DNA from: GCA-002733465 sp039969155
GTDB taxonomy: Bacteria > Pseudomonadota > Gammaproteobacteria > Enterobacterales > Kangiellaceae
Assembly (NCBI GenBank): GCA_039969155.1
Contig: JBDVOJ010000024.1
Span: 4,067 to 68,066, forward strand
DNA length: 64,000 nucleotides
Direction of reading: 5' to 3'
This document shows positions 16,988 through 25,642 of the stretch, one piece after another. Each line of letters starts with the position of its first letter. The first letter of the stretch is position 1. The notes beneath the pieces are model-generated. The model was not told the origin of the DNA. It was given only the letters and a program-made list of their open reading frames with translations, and made no database searches. A program made the translations under genes and the position numbers.

Positions 16988-18682
16988 CTAATCGACTGTT
17001 CTAGTGTAACTCATTTCAGTAAAGGTAATTTTGCTGACATTAAAATATTCCGCATAAAAATCAGCCCAATCACCATCTTTATCGCCACTCGCTAGTTTAT
17101 CGCCTGTTTCGGGATTTTGAGCTTGTTGGTAATTACCAAACTTGAAATAGGATTCTGATGAATCGTCTACAGAAATGGGGTTGAGTGATAAACCATTGAT
17201 AGTTACTGTTACCACCCCATGATCATTGACTTCTTCAAAATCAAAGCTTTCACCTGAACGAATAGTAGTTAATAAATGCTTAGTTTCACCACTACCATCT
17301 GGTTTGGCTAAACGAATATACACATCAAAAATACCATTCATCGCAACGCTATCAGACGCTGTTCCATCTGGCGCATTTTCAAATCCACCTTCATCTAAAT
17401 CAGCGATATATAACTTAGTGATGGTATCTGTATTTTGAGCGTGATGTTGTGCGACAATAGTTTTAGCACCGTCATCTAATGTAGCAGTAATCGTCGCTTT
17501 AAATTCTTCATATACCTCTGTCATTCCAACGCGATAACCACCGCTAGGTTTTATTTTGAGTTCATGTCTCCAGCCATTACCATTACTAGTAACATGTTTG
17601 GCGGCTAAGGCATCAAAGGTCATTTTGATAGGTGATTGTGAAGTGATATGTGCTGTTTCGCTAACATCGCCATGTTCGGCTTCAAAGACTTCAGAATAAT
17701 CCTCACAGTTTCCATTGTATAAAATACGGCCGCTAGCTTGACACTCATTACCCGAGCCGTTGCCACCGCCCGGATTACCAGTATCAGTTTCAGAAATTTC
17801 CAGCCAATTGATATTAAAGTTAGCGCCAGTAACATAAACTCTTAAAGTACTCGAACCTGCACTTAGTAGCCCTAAATCAATTGATTTAGTGGTCCAAGAC
17901 TGCCATCCGCCTGTATAACCGACATTAATTTCATCACCAAACTGTGTACCATCAACCTGGATAATAAAGCGACCGGTCGATTTTTGCGATGCTACTCGAG
18001 CGTTCAAAGTATAAGACGCGGTTCTATCTATCTCTATGTTATATTCTAACCACTCGCCGGTAGCAATCCAGCCGACATTGTACCCGCCATCGACGTCATA
18101 AGTTGTTTGAATATCAACACTATCACTGGTGTATTCACCACCTTTGTTACTTGAGGTAGTATCATAATAGTTATCGTAGTCTTCGGCTTGAATTAAACCA
18201 GGTATGCTGGCTCCAGTTGCTGATCCACCGGTAGAGACCAAAGTAAAATCATCAAAACGACCTGTGCCATTATAATATTTACCAAAAATTTCACCTGATG
18301 TTGCCGAACCAGAATTAAAACTAACCGTGACTTTATTCCAACCATTGGAAGATGATTTAGTCGATTGAGTTGATGAACCTAAGTTAATACCTATTTCACC
18401 ACTGTCTTCAACATAAGCTGTTAGTAGGTAATCAGTGTTTGTAGACAACGGAACAGTTTGATCAACGCGGCCACCTGAGCCGGTTATTTTGGCTGACTTG
18501 GAACCCGTGTATGAATCGCTTGAAATTGCCGTTGGGTCATCATCATTCCAGCCATCAAATCCTGCCTCAAAACCGGAATTATCAATCCCGACAGATTCTG
18601 CGTTTAGACTTGAAATAGAGCCCATTGAAAGGGCTGTACCTAAAAATAAGAATAGATAGGTCTTGCAAGTGTTGAGAGTCAT
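16988..18682 (-). CDS. Secreted PL18-type alginate lyase with two carbohydrate-binding modules
   Basis: 564 residues. Signal peptide (1-28, ending SLNA), a CBM4/9-like jelly roll (about 30-152), a CBM6-like module (about 158-297, opening with IQAEDYD and containing GEWLEYNIEI), a Gly-rich linker (301-312) and a C-terminal lyase domain (315-564). The lyase carries RHELK (Arg372, Lys376), QHH (Gln412, His414) and YFKFGNY (512-518). This Arg-x3-Lys, Gln-x-His, Tyr set matches polysaccharide lyase family 18, with PL7 as the alternative. It would cleave alginate by beta-elimination outside the cell. Strong ribosome site (AAGGAAA). No other alginate genes lie in the window, but two operator-like palindromes lie upstream. 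Confidence 0.85.
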   Translation of the reverse strand: MTLNTCKTYLFLFLGTALSMGSISSLNAESVGIDNSGFEAGFDGWNDDDPTAISSDSYTGSKSAKITGSGGRVDQTVPLSTNTDYLLTAYVEDSGEIGINLGSSTQSTKSSSNGWNKVTVSFNSGSATSGEIFGKYYNGTGRFDDFTLVSTGGSATGASIPGLIQAEDYDNYYDTTSSNKGGEYTSDSVDIQTTYDVDGGYNVGWIATGEWLEYNIEIDRTASYTLNARVASQKSTGRFIIQVDGTQFGDEINVGYTGGWQSWTTKSIDLGLLSAGSSTLRVYVTGANFNINWLEISETDTGNPGGGNGSGNECQASGRILYNGNCEDYSEVFEAEHGDVSETAHITSQSPIKMTFDALAAKHVTSNGNGWRHELKIKPSGGYRVGMTEVYEEFKATITATLDDGAKTIVAQHHAQNTDTITKLYIADLDEGGFENAPDGTASDSVAMNGIFDVYIRLAKPDGSGETKHLLTTIRSGESFDFEEVNDHGVVTVTINGLSLNPISVDDSSESYFKFGNYQQAQNPETGDKLASGDKDGDWADFYAEYFNVSKITFTEMSYTRTVD

Positions 18683-18783
18683 GAGCTGTTTCCTTAATTA
18701 TTATTTTTTGGCTTACCAACTCCATTAGCAATACTGATGCAACTCTAGATACATGCATATTTATTGCCGTGTACAACTATCCA

Positions 18784-18800
18784 AATTGGCATTACCAATT
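18784..18800. promoter_or_regulatory. FadR/GntR-type operator, proximal
   Basis: AATTGGCATTACCAATT is a 17-base near-perfect palindrome with one mismatch, about 100 bases upstream of the alginate lyase start. It fits the TNGTNNNACNA pattern of FadR-subfamily GntR regulators except for one base. The same motif recurs perfectly at 19151-19167. Confidence 0.6.
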
Positions 18801-19150
18801 ACGTGGGTGGAGTAATAATAATTGACTAAAATTTCAACAAGATCAATCGATTTGTTTATTACCGGTGTGCTTATACTTCAAAAAATATCGGTATTGAATT
18901 TTTGGGGAGGGCTTCAACAGGAACGATAGAGGAACATACTTTCCATTAATTTAACTCCGACGATAAGAAATTGTTACCCGTAAGAATAATTATAGAAACA
19001 AAGGGCTAGAAGGCGAAAAACTGTGATCTAATCGACATTAACCCGTTTTCTAAGACCCAGTGAAATATTATGAATTAGCTAATCGAGCCCACTAATTATA
19101 ACGGTGCAACTTTAAATAACCTCTATTTTTTCTGTATATACTAAAACTTA

Positions 19151-19167
19151 AATTGGTATTACCAATA
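19151..19167. promoter_or_regulatory. FadR/GntR-type operator, distal
   Basis: The sequence ATTGGTATTACCAAT is a perfect 15-base palindrome (7+1+7), matching TNGTNNNACNA. It lies about 470 bases before the alginate lyase. The 617 bases between the lyase start (18682) and the next gene (19300) hold no convincing gene, only these two operators in AT-rich sequence, so a long regulatory region or upstream transcript start is possible. Confidence 0.6.
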
Positions 19168-19299
19168 CAAAAAACCTAGAATGCGGATTAAATGAAATCG
19201 CGACAAACCGAATGGGCAAATTTAACAGGTTCGGAACCTTGCTTTGGGGAAAACAAGTTTAGATTTTGAAATCAATTGATATAACAAAAAAGTATACCC

Positions 19300-19623
19300 T
19301 CAATATATTTTACCTTGCGAACCTTGTTCACAAGTTTGAGTTTGGTATTCGAATTCTCCACCAGAATCTAAGCAACTATCAATTGAATGTTGAAGTTGGA
19401 TGAAATCGTAAACGAATAATACTCCGACACCAACTAAACCAAGAAAAACTAGGCCAACTAGCACAACTAAGGCACCCTCAGGGTCAACCCGTTTAGAAAA
19501 TCTTTTACAGATTAAATAACCTGTTCCTTTGATGAGCATTTCAAATATAAACTCAGCAAAAAAGCGGCCTATGAATTTTAAGATTCCACCAAGAAATTCG
19601 CCTGCTATTTCTCCAACCGGCAT
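19300..19623 (-). CDS. Small membrane protein of unknown function
   Basis: 107 residues with a good ribosome site (AAAGGA). An amphipathic or hydrophobic N-terminal stretch (about 5-40) is followed by a clear membrane helix (about 50-73, ALVVLVGLVFLGLVGVGVLFV). A short C-terminal part carries two cysteines (SIDSCLDSGGEFEYQTQTCEQ) that could form a disulfide outside. No family recognised. It begins 33 bases after the stop of the large Ig-like lipoprotein gene on the same strand, so it is probably co-transcribed with it. Confidence 0.6.
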   Translation of the reverse strand: MPVGEIAGEFLGGILKFIGRFFAEFIFEMLIKGTGYLICKRFSKRVDPEGALVVLVGLVFLGLVGVGVLFVYDFIQLQHSIDSCLDSGGEFEYQTQTCEQGSQGKIY

Positions 19624-19656
19624 ATGCTTTCCTTTAAGAATTATCTGAGGCTTAAA

Positions 19657-22600
19657 TTAGTCTATAAGTGTAATTGCTGCAGTAGATAAGATTCCACTTG
19701 GAGTTTCAATAGTAACAATAAGAAGTCCGGTACTACTAGATGAATCCGGAATAATAGTGACAGAACAGCGGTTAGTTCTATAGACACTTGAATTGAGTAC
19801 TTCACAGCTCGAGGGGCCAATTATCGTCCCATTTCGGGCTTCAAATGATATCAATGTCCCGTTAGGCAAAGAGCCATTATGTAGGTCACTGATGTGTGCA
19901 TCGAAAGTGGCGGGCAATGAGGCTGTTAAAAAGTAATTTCCACTATTATCGTTTTCAAGTTTTTGCTCAATGATACCAATATTTGCGGTCGAACCCGCTT
20001 GAAGCAAAGTTAACTCTTTCCATAGGTCCACAAGGTTTCGGCTACAGTTATTGGACGCCCCATCTTCTATTGAGCAGCTTAAACCGTTATAAAGGTTATT
20101 ACCTAAATCAAATTCTCCGTTGTTGTTAGAGTCAATAAATTCCTCATTATCTCCACCAACTTGATAGCAATAAATGCTTTGATCTTGATAACATCGACCA
20201 TCGTAGGCATCCAAACTTGGATCTACAATTGAAGGATCTGAAGCGCCAGGAAAAGGCTGACCATCTGAAGTTTTACCATTGAATATTTTGTCCTCATTGA
20301 AGTCAGCAAATGGCTCTGAAAGATCGGTAAATGATTCGCCAATATCGAATTGATTATCTTCGTTACTATCTACAAAAGCTTCTTCTCCAATTACACTAGC
20401 TCGTATTGTCACTCGATTTCCATAAACTTGCCCTAAACCACCAAAAAATTTTGGTTCGCTCATACTTGACTCTCTAGCATTCTCGTAAAAACAAGGCAAC
20501 GAAGCTGCGTTGAGATTTGTTTGAGTCTGATCATTTCTTAAGCATTCGCTGACTTGAATATCGCCTATTTTACGTATAACAGTTGTTTCTTCTCGAAATT
20601 CAGGAAAAGGTACTCTAGGAGAGCCACTCGACCAAACGACTGAACACTCACCATCTACTGTTGTACATGATGGAATGATGCTACCAAACTCGGTTATAAA
20701 GGAGATATTGGTACCATCGGGAACTGGATATTCGAACCGATCAAGTACAGTTGCGGTAATTATCGACTCCACGCCGTTAATCGACCAACCTTCTGGAGCA
20801 AAAGATGATGCAGATAGCTTAAAAAAGTAGGAGTTAGCAACTATCGACGAAATAATTATCTCGTCCGATACGCTAGCGACTGAGGGATTTGATTCAAGAC
20901 TTGCAATGACTCTGACTGAAGTAGCAGTGTCTCCCGATTTAATGGTTACTTCTACCTGTCCCAACTCATCGGTTAAAGCTGCGCCTCCCTCGACAGTATC
21001 TGGTTCTAAAGTAATCCCACCAATTTCAGTTTGCAATGAAAAATTCACGCCAGCATTTTGCACAGGATTGCCATTAGAGTCATTGATTGTAAAAGTAAGT
21101 GTCGATTCTTCTGGTCTATCTATTGCTCCACTTCCTTTTAGTGCGATATGGGTAGCAGAAGATTCTTGATAACTTATGCTGCCAACTAACGCGGACTGAG
21201 CCTGTAACCCAACCGTTTTGTTTAGTACTGTTTGATCCAGAACAGCACTAATTTGAATGGTATCGGCAGCAGCACATCCTTGGTCATGGTAAATAGCTCT
21301 AGCAACCCCGTCTTTCGTCAAAAAGTCTGATTCAATGGATGCTTTTCCCTGCTCGATACAGTCGGAGGTTATTTCAAACGCAACAATCTCTCTTACAGGT
21401 GCAGTTGAACCACCTTGCGGCGTTTCTAGAATTGTTGCTTCAATTATCGCGCTTCCGTGCCAACTGATATTAGACGGAGTTAAGGTTGGCTCATTCATTT
21501 CAAGACTTACAGTAGGAAAGCCAGTCGAAAAATCGACACTGCGCGTAATATCACCTTCTATCGTTCCACTCACGACTCCATCACCGGCGGTAGCACCTGA
21601 TAACAGCCTAATTCGGGCTATACCATTTTCATCTGTCAAAATGGTATTGCTATTTGAATCAAATTCACCGAATTCATTATTTAAACTAAAGGTTATGGGC
21701 ACGCCAATGGCCGAAGCATTGCCTATCGTCAACTTCGCTTCAAGAAATCCTGGATTCTTACGAGTGATATAACTTGTGGGATTGTTCTCAATATCTAGTA
21801 ATGAAACAGAAAAATCGATATCCATTGTAGTCACTTCAAAAGTACTACTCACCCCTCCGATTGTTAAAACAGCACTATCTGTTGTCGCAGGACTTTCAGA
21901 TGAGGTTAGTCTAGCAACAACTGTCTGCTGATTGGTGACTGTTCCGTCGAGTTGAGTAAAATCACCACCATCTATTGAATACTCTCCATTTGAAATACTG
22001 ATTTCCGTGGGTGCGTTAATTCCTTCTACCACAATTTCATTAGACTCCGTCAATGTGGTGATATCTACCCCTAACTTAGCAATAAAAGTGAATTCATCTG
22101 GAGTAGTATCGATCTCAGTTGTGACACTAAACGTGTCGCTAACACCACCAATGGTTAGAGTTACATTTTGAATCCCCAATGCGTCACTCGCAGATGTTAA
22201 CCTTACGATCAGTGTTTGACCTTCATTCACCAATCCTTCGGTGCCAGCATATTCCATTCCATCTATTGAGTATTCACCACCAGTGATTGATACAATAGTA
22301 GGGGCACTGATTCCTGTGACAGTTATCTGATTAGACTCTATCAAGGAGTTCAGTGGCACATCTACTTGGTCAATAAATGTAAAGGTGTCGGGGACCAAAT
22401 CGTCTAGAGTTGTGACACTAAAAACGCCACTTACATCGCCGATGGTCAGAACAGCTTCACGAGCTGTAGAAAATGCGCTCGCTGACTCTACTCTGACAAT
22501 CACGGATTGACCTTCTTCAATTGCTCCTTCATCACTTACAAAATCACCACCATCTATTGAATACTCACCACCTTCAATCTCAATACTCGTTTCTGCACTA

Positions 22601-23109
22601 ACACCACTTACAAGAATTTCATTGGATAAGACCTGAACTCCTAGTGCTGACTCAACCACATCGACAAAGGTAAAAACGTTTGGCGTCAAATCATCTAAAG
22701 TAGTAGCAGTGAAACTTCCAGATATTCCACCAACAGATAGAATCGCTTCGGTCGTTATGGAATTGAGAGGAGATGACTTCAATTTCAGTCTAACACTCTG
22801 ACCATTTGTTAGTGTGGCAGGCTCTGTAATAAATGCTCCATCGTCAATCGAGTAGTCACCGCCTGTTATAGAAATACTAGTGACAACATCTATTCCATTA
22901 ATGGTAATTGACTCCGAAATTATTTCAGAATCTAGAGCGACATCCGTTTGCGGAGTGAAAGAAAATTGATTTGGTGTTGAATCTGACGGCTCAGCAACTG
23001 AGCTCTCATTGCCACCTCCCCCACAACCAATCGAAGTAAGCACTAAAAAAATGAAAAGTAAACTTGAATAGCTGTACTCTCTAAATAGTAATATTTTTGG
23101 AAACTTCAT
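19657..23109 (-). CDS. Large Ig-like repeat lipoprotein (invasin/Big_1-like)
   Basis: 1150 residues from ATG 23109, which has AAGGA 8 bases upstream; an upstream start at 23163 has none. The signal peptide ends in LTSIGCGGGG, a probable lipobox with Cys29. Four tandem repeats of roughly 90 residues follow (about 35-400), each with a GGEYSIDGG-type core, a GQxVxVRLTS strand and VLTIGGVSxxFxVTT. Then come Big_1-like domains with the TDENGIARIRL and TDELGQVEVTI signatures. The C-terminal third has two acidic Asp/Asn-rich loops (DSNEDNQFDIGE, DSNNNGEFDLG) that look like calcium-binding sites. Probably an outer-membrane-anchored surface protein for adhesion or matrix. Co-directional with the small membrane protein downstream. 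Confidence 0.8.
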   Translation of the reverse strand: MKFPKILLFREYSYSSLLFIFLVLTSIGCGGGGNESSVAEPSDSTPNQFSFTPQTDVALDSEIISESITINGIDVVTSISITGGDYSIDDGAFITEPATLTNGQSVRLKLKSSPLNSITTEAILSVGGISGSFTATTLDDLTPNVFTFVDVVESALGVQVLSNEILVSGVSAETSIEIEGGEYSIDGGDFVSDEGAIEEGQSVIVRVESASAFSTAREAVLTIGDVSGVFSVTTLDDLVPDTFTFIDQVDVPLNSLIESNQITVTGISAPTIVSITGGEYSIDGMEYAGTEGLVNEGQTLIVRLTSASDALGIQNVTLTIGGVSDTFSVTTEIDTTPDEFTFIAKLGVDITTLTESNEIVVEGINAPTEISISNGEYSIDGGDFTQLDGTVTNQQTVVARLTSSESPATTDSAVLTIGGVSSTFEVTTMDIDFSVSLLDIENNPTSYITRKNPGFLEAKLTIGNASAIGVPITFSLNNEFGEFDSNSNTILTDENGIARIRLLSGATAGDGVVSGTIEGDITRSVDFSTGFPTVSLEMNEPTLTPSNISWHGSAIIEATILETPQGGSTAPVREIVAFEITSDCIEQGKASIESDFLTKDGVARAIYHDQGCAAADTIQISAVLDQTVLNKTVGLQAQSALVGSISYQESSATHIALKGSGAIDRPEESTLTFTINDSNGNPVQNAGVNFSLQTEIGGITLEPDTVEGGAALTDELGQVEVTIKSGDTATSVRVIASLESNPSVASVSDEIIISSIVANSYFFKLSASSFAPEGWSINGVESIITATVLDRFEYPVPDGTNISFITEFGSIIPSCTTVDGECSVVWSSGSPRVPFPEFREETTVIRKIGDIQVSECLRNDQTQTNLNAASLPCFYENARESSMSEPKFFGGLGQVYGNRVTIRASVIGEEAFVDSNEDNQFDIGESFTDLSEPFADFNEDKIFNGKTSDGQPFPGASDPSIVDPSLDAYDGRCYQDQSIYCYQVGGDNEEFIDSNNNGEFDLGNNLYNGLSCSIEDGASNNCSRNLVDLWKELTLLQAGSTANIGIIEQKLENDNSGNYFLTASLPATFDAHISDLHNGSLPNGTLISFEARNGTIIGPSSCEVLNSSVYRTNRCSVTIIPDSSSSTGLLIVTIETPSGILSTAAITLID

Positions 23110-23202
23110 AGAAATCGTCCTTGATAATTGATATTTGAACTTCTGCGATTTAAGAGCTCTCACTATTTTAGTCTATCACAGCCTACTCGTCGAACTAATA
23201 TA

Positions 23203-23694
23203 CTATGCAATATTCCATCGATCGGGATCTTCAACCCAATTGGGAATACCGCTTCGATGCTGAAGCAGCATTCTAAGTGTAATTTGATCGGCGCTTTTAA
23301 CTTTACCAATCAATTCGGGAAAGTAATCAGCAACCGTATCATCCAAACTTAAACGTTTATCGTCAATAAGCATGGCTGCCGCTGCGGCGATATAGAGCTT
23401 ACTGATGCTAGCGATCTTAAATAGTGAATGTGGGTCAGCTGGAACGAGGAGTTCTCTGTTTTTCCAACCGGCAGCATAAAACTGCGGTGCTTGGTCGGCC
23501 TTATCGACATAAACGATGATTCCGTCCAGCTGATAGTTGATAGCATCATCAACTTGCTCTTGAACTGTCGCAGGAAGTGGCTTTAGCCACGCAAGACCCG
23601 CTTGCCATGGAACAAAAAGATAAATACAACTAACAGTGACAATCGCTGCAATAATTCTAAGGGCCAATATTTTCTTTTTCTGTTGATTCATCAT
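23203..23694 (-). pseudogene. Truncated serine hydrolase (beta-lactamase/class C-like), 5' fragment
   Basis: 163 residues with an N-terminal membrane or signal segment (9-32) and the start of a beta-lactamase/penicillin-binding-like hydrolase: the SxxK nucleophile motif in FKIASISKLY, then LLQHRSGIPNW. Full members are about 350 residues or more and need a later YxN motif and a KTG-like motif. Here the frame ends abruptly after DPDRWNIA, and no continuation is visible in the other frames before the large lipoprotein gene starts about 90 bases on. The gene is therefore probably a remnant cut by a rearrangement. Confidence 0.75.
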
Positions 23695-23783
23695 TTATTG
23701 TAGTTAGTGACTTTGTGGATGCTTGCTAAAAAGAATAGTTTTCCATAATACCGTGGTTTAGCTTCTGAAGCGCAATTTACGCT

Positions 23784-24131
23784 CTAGTGTTTAAGTGTAA
23801 AAACAAACAATAATATTTGTCTAATTAGCCAATTTAAGACAACCAGACCGACCACCACAGGAATCAAATATACCATGGAGTAGGTTACGTATTTTCCCAT
23901 ATTGATACCGTTTACAAAACATTCTGCATTGGTGGCAGGGACAACCATATAGCAACGTGAAGCTGTCACCTTAATTACTGCAATAATTAGTGTGTTAACT
24001 AATACAAGAGACCATGTAGTTCGAGTAAATGTTTTTAGTCTTGTGCCCCAGATGCTATTTTCAAATTTTTCAATTCTAAGTTCAGATTCCGATTTTTCAA
24101 TAGTATGATTGGGAGTTTCATATGGATTCAT
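23784..24131 (-). CDS. Small two-helix membrane protein, unknown
   Basis: 115 residues. Soluble, charged N-terminus (1-35), a first membrane helix (about 38-56, TTWSLVLVNTLIIAVIKVTA), a loop with two cysteines, and a second hydrophobic segment (about 83-112). No family recognised. It lies just downstream, in transcription direction, of the cassette array and may be an old member of it, but no attC-like site adjoins it. The 257 bases between 24132 and 24388 hold no gene that I can see. Confidence 0.5.
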   Translation of the reverse strand: MNPYETPNHTIEKSESELRIEKFENSIWGTRLKTFTRTTWSLVLVNTLIIAVIKVTASRCYMVVPATNAECFVNGINMGKYVTYSMVYLIPVVVGLVVLNWLIRQILLFVFTLKH

Positions 24132-24388
24132 AATTGTTATTTTTCGCTCAGTTATTAGTAGGAAAACGAGTCTTTTCTTTAATAATACGCTGATTAATAA
24201 TGAACTATCGCTTACATACCCATTTAGTAAAGCCCAAACTTTCTAGCGTGCGATGGGTCAAGCGATCCAGTTTATTCTTAGCTTATCTGTTTTACTAATC
24301 GCTCTTTTATCCGAGCAAAAATATCAATTGGGTGTGAGAAATAGACTATAAGGTGACTGTCCGGTTATTTCCTATTTGATTATTTACT

Positions 24389-24769
24389 TCACTTGTCTTT
24401 CCCATCTGCTTCTGGATTTTGAGCATCTTTCATTCCTACAACAATAGCAAACACAACAAGTGGTGAATATGCGACCATCATCCAAAAAACATTCGGTTCA
24501 AAATAATCAACAACATAATAATCAATTGCAACCAATACCCCATATCCAGTTGCACAGACTATAAACATGCCCAGTCCAATTAGATTTACTCTTGGAAGTT
24601 TATTCCATTTTGAAATGGCTGTACTCAAAAGTATTAATACAATAAATGCCGAAATTGAAATATCTTTTGGTACACCAAACTTATTTTCAATATAGTTTAG
24701 GGATACAGGAATCATTCCTAAAGCTACACCATACAATAATAAAAAAGCAGTTTGCTTAATGATATTCAT
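24389..24769 (-). CDS. Four-helix membrane protein in the cassette array
   Basis: 126 residues with four hydrophobic segments (about 7-25, 36-54, 61-82, 92-113). No family recognised. It starts 8 bases after the end of an attC-like site, the usual place for a cassette gene. No attC-like site follows its stop, so it is the last, possibly fixed, member of the array or has lost its own recombination site. Confidence 0.6.
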   Translation of the reverse strand: MNIIKQTAFLLLYGVALGMIPVSLNYIENKFGVPKDISISAFIVLILLSTAISKWNKLPRVNLIGLGMFIVCATGYGVLVAIDYYVVDYFEPNVFWMMVAYSPLVVFAIVVGMKDAQNPEADGKDK

Positions 24770-24775
24770 TGCAAC

Positions 24776-24867
24776 TCATAGCGCCTTACTCAGCGGCGAG
24801 TTAAGCTGGCGGATTTTTGCACGAAAAGTGACAGTTTTACGAGTCCTTTGCAACAATTTGTTATGCA
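24776..24867 (-). repeat. attC-like site, degenerate (after the YezG-like gene)
   Basis: Read on the minus strand it begins GCATAACAAATTG and ends TAACTCGCCGCTGAGTAAGGCGCTATG, the layout of integron attC sites, about 90 bases long. The final core reads GCTATG where GTTATG is expected, so recombination at this end may be impaired. Confidence 0.6.
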
Positions 24868-24875
24868 CAGCTTCG

Positions 24876-25178
24876 CTAATATTCAAAATCAACATTGAAC
24901 GTACCATTACGTTCTAGTTTGAAAAAGCACTTTTTATAAAGTCCTTTTTTCTCATTACTTACAACTTTAGCGAGATCATGGAAGTAATCGGGAAGCATCT
25001 TTGTTCTAACTCTGCTTTCTTCGCTTGTATCAGGACGAAAATAGACAATCTCTAGATCAATTGAACTTTCGAATCTGATAGCTTTAATCTCAATGTGAGT
25101 CCATTCCTCAGGAATGATCTCAATTAATTCATTAGCAATAGCTTCATAATATTTCTTGGGATCTTTAAACATTCTCAT
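24876..25178 (-). CDS. YezG/DUF600-like immunity protein (cassette gene)
   Basis: 100 residues. The opening YYEAIANELIEIIPEEWTHIEIKA, the strand DLEIVYFRP and the C-terminal FKLERNGTFNVDFEY match the pattern of the YezG/DUF600 family, in which the sequence ends F-x-L-x-x-x-G-x-F-x-[IV]-D-[YF]-[ED]-Y. Known members are immunity proteins against secreted polymorphic or LXG toxins, so this protein may protect against a foreign toxin. No toxin gene is adjacent. It is flanked on both sides by attC-like sites, so it is a mobile cassette. Resemblance judged by eye. Confidence 0.65.
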   Translation of the reverse strand: MRMFKDPKKYYEAIANELIEIIPEEWTHIEIKAIRFESSIDLEIVYFRPDTSEESRVRTKMLPDYFHDLAKVVSNEKKGLYKKCFFKLERNGTFNVDFEY

Positions 25179-25188
25179 TCCTTCGATT

Positions 25189-25258
25189 GTGCATAACGTC
25201 TAATTGAAAACTTCATGCGTTTTCTTGCATGAATATTTTCCAATTTCTGGTTATGTTT
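25189..25258 (-). repeat. attC-like recombination site (after the KT-repeat gene)
   Basis: An imperfect palindrome with GCATAAC at one end and GTTATGT at the other. Inner arms TTCATGC / GCATGAA and ATTG / CAAT have offset bases, as expected for extrahelical bases in attC. The stop codon of the upstream cassette gene lies in the GTTATG box. Confidence 0.75.
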
Positions 25259-25559
25259 TAGTTTTAGTTTTAGTTTTAGTTTTAGTTTTAGTTTTATCAT
25301 TGTAAAGTAAGTGTCCATATTGCCCAATCAATAGTTCGTCTAGTCTTTCATCGTTAAGACCTTGCCCTGCAGTTTCAGGGATGCCGCCTCGATTCCAATG
25401 AGACAATGTATTTGCTACTGTATGTGGTATATCGTCATATTCATTCGAAAGTAGAATTCCACAATCTGACAATTTTGTACAAATACCATTTTCAAGTAAG
25501 TATCTAAATACTTGACTTGGTTTTAATCCTTTTCCAAATAGAGCTTTAATTTCGTTCAT
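25251..25559 (-). CDS. Hypothetical cassette protein with Lys-Thr repeat tail
   Basis: 102 residues, no family recognised. The body (1-88) is soluble, with KPSQVFRYLLENGI resembling a short helical recognition motif and a DDIPHTVANTLSHW segment. The last 14 residues are seven Lys-Thr pairs encoded by seven copies of a six-base repeat running directly into the attC-like site, which supplies the stop codon. The tail may be an artefact of repeat expansion rather than functional. Confidence 0.6.
   Translation of the reverse strand: MNEIKALFGKGLKPSQVFRYLLENGICTKLSDCGILLSNEYDDIPHTVANTLSHWNRGGIPETAGQGLNDERLDELLIGQYGHLLYNDKTKTKTKTKTKTKT
25255..25296. repeat. Hexanucleotide tandem repeat, 7 copies
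   Basis: Seven perfect copies of GTTTTA (42 bases) on the plus strand. On the minus strand they encode Lys-Thr pairs at the C-terminus of the cassette protein. Because the unit is six bases, copy-number change would lengthen or shorten the tail without a frameshift. Confidence 0.95.
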
Positions 25560-25581
25560 GGGTCTATGTATTCATTTTTCA

Positions 25582-25642
25582 ACATAACGCCGTGTTAATT
25601 TTCGCTGTATTGTTGGCGTAAATTTCAACATTTTGTTATACG
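25582..25642 (-). repeat. attC-like recombination site
   Basis: ACATAACGCC at one end and GTTATACG at the other. Inner arms GTGTTaATTT / AAATttcAACAT and CGC / GCG are imperfectly complementary. Length about 60 bases. The stop codon of the upstream cassette gene is inside the GTTATACG box. Confidence 0.75.

Noticed and set aside
17620..17835. 71-residue minus-strand frame inside the alginate lyase gene
   Set aside because: Out-of-frame shadow of a well-supported gene, without ribosome site.
25255..25296. Tandem repeat considered as a CRISPR-like or telomere-like array
   Set aside because: The unit is only six bases, without spacers, in frame within a coding sequence; no cas genes are in the window.
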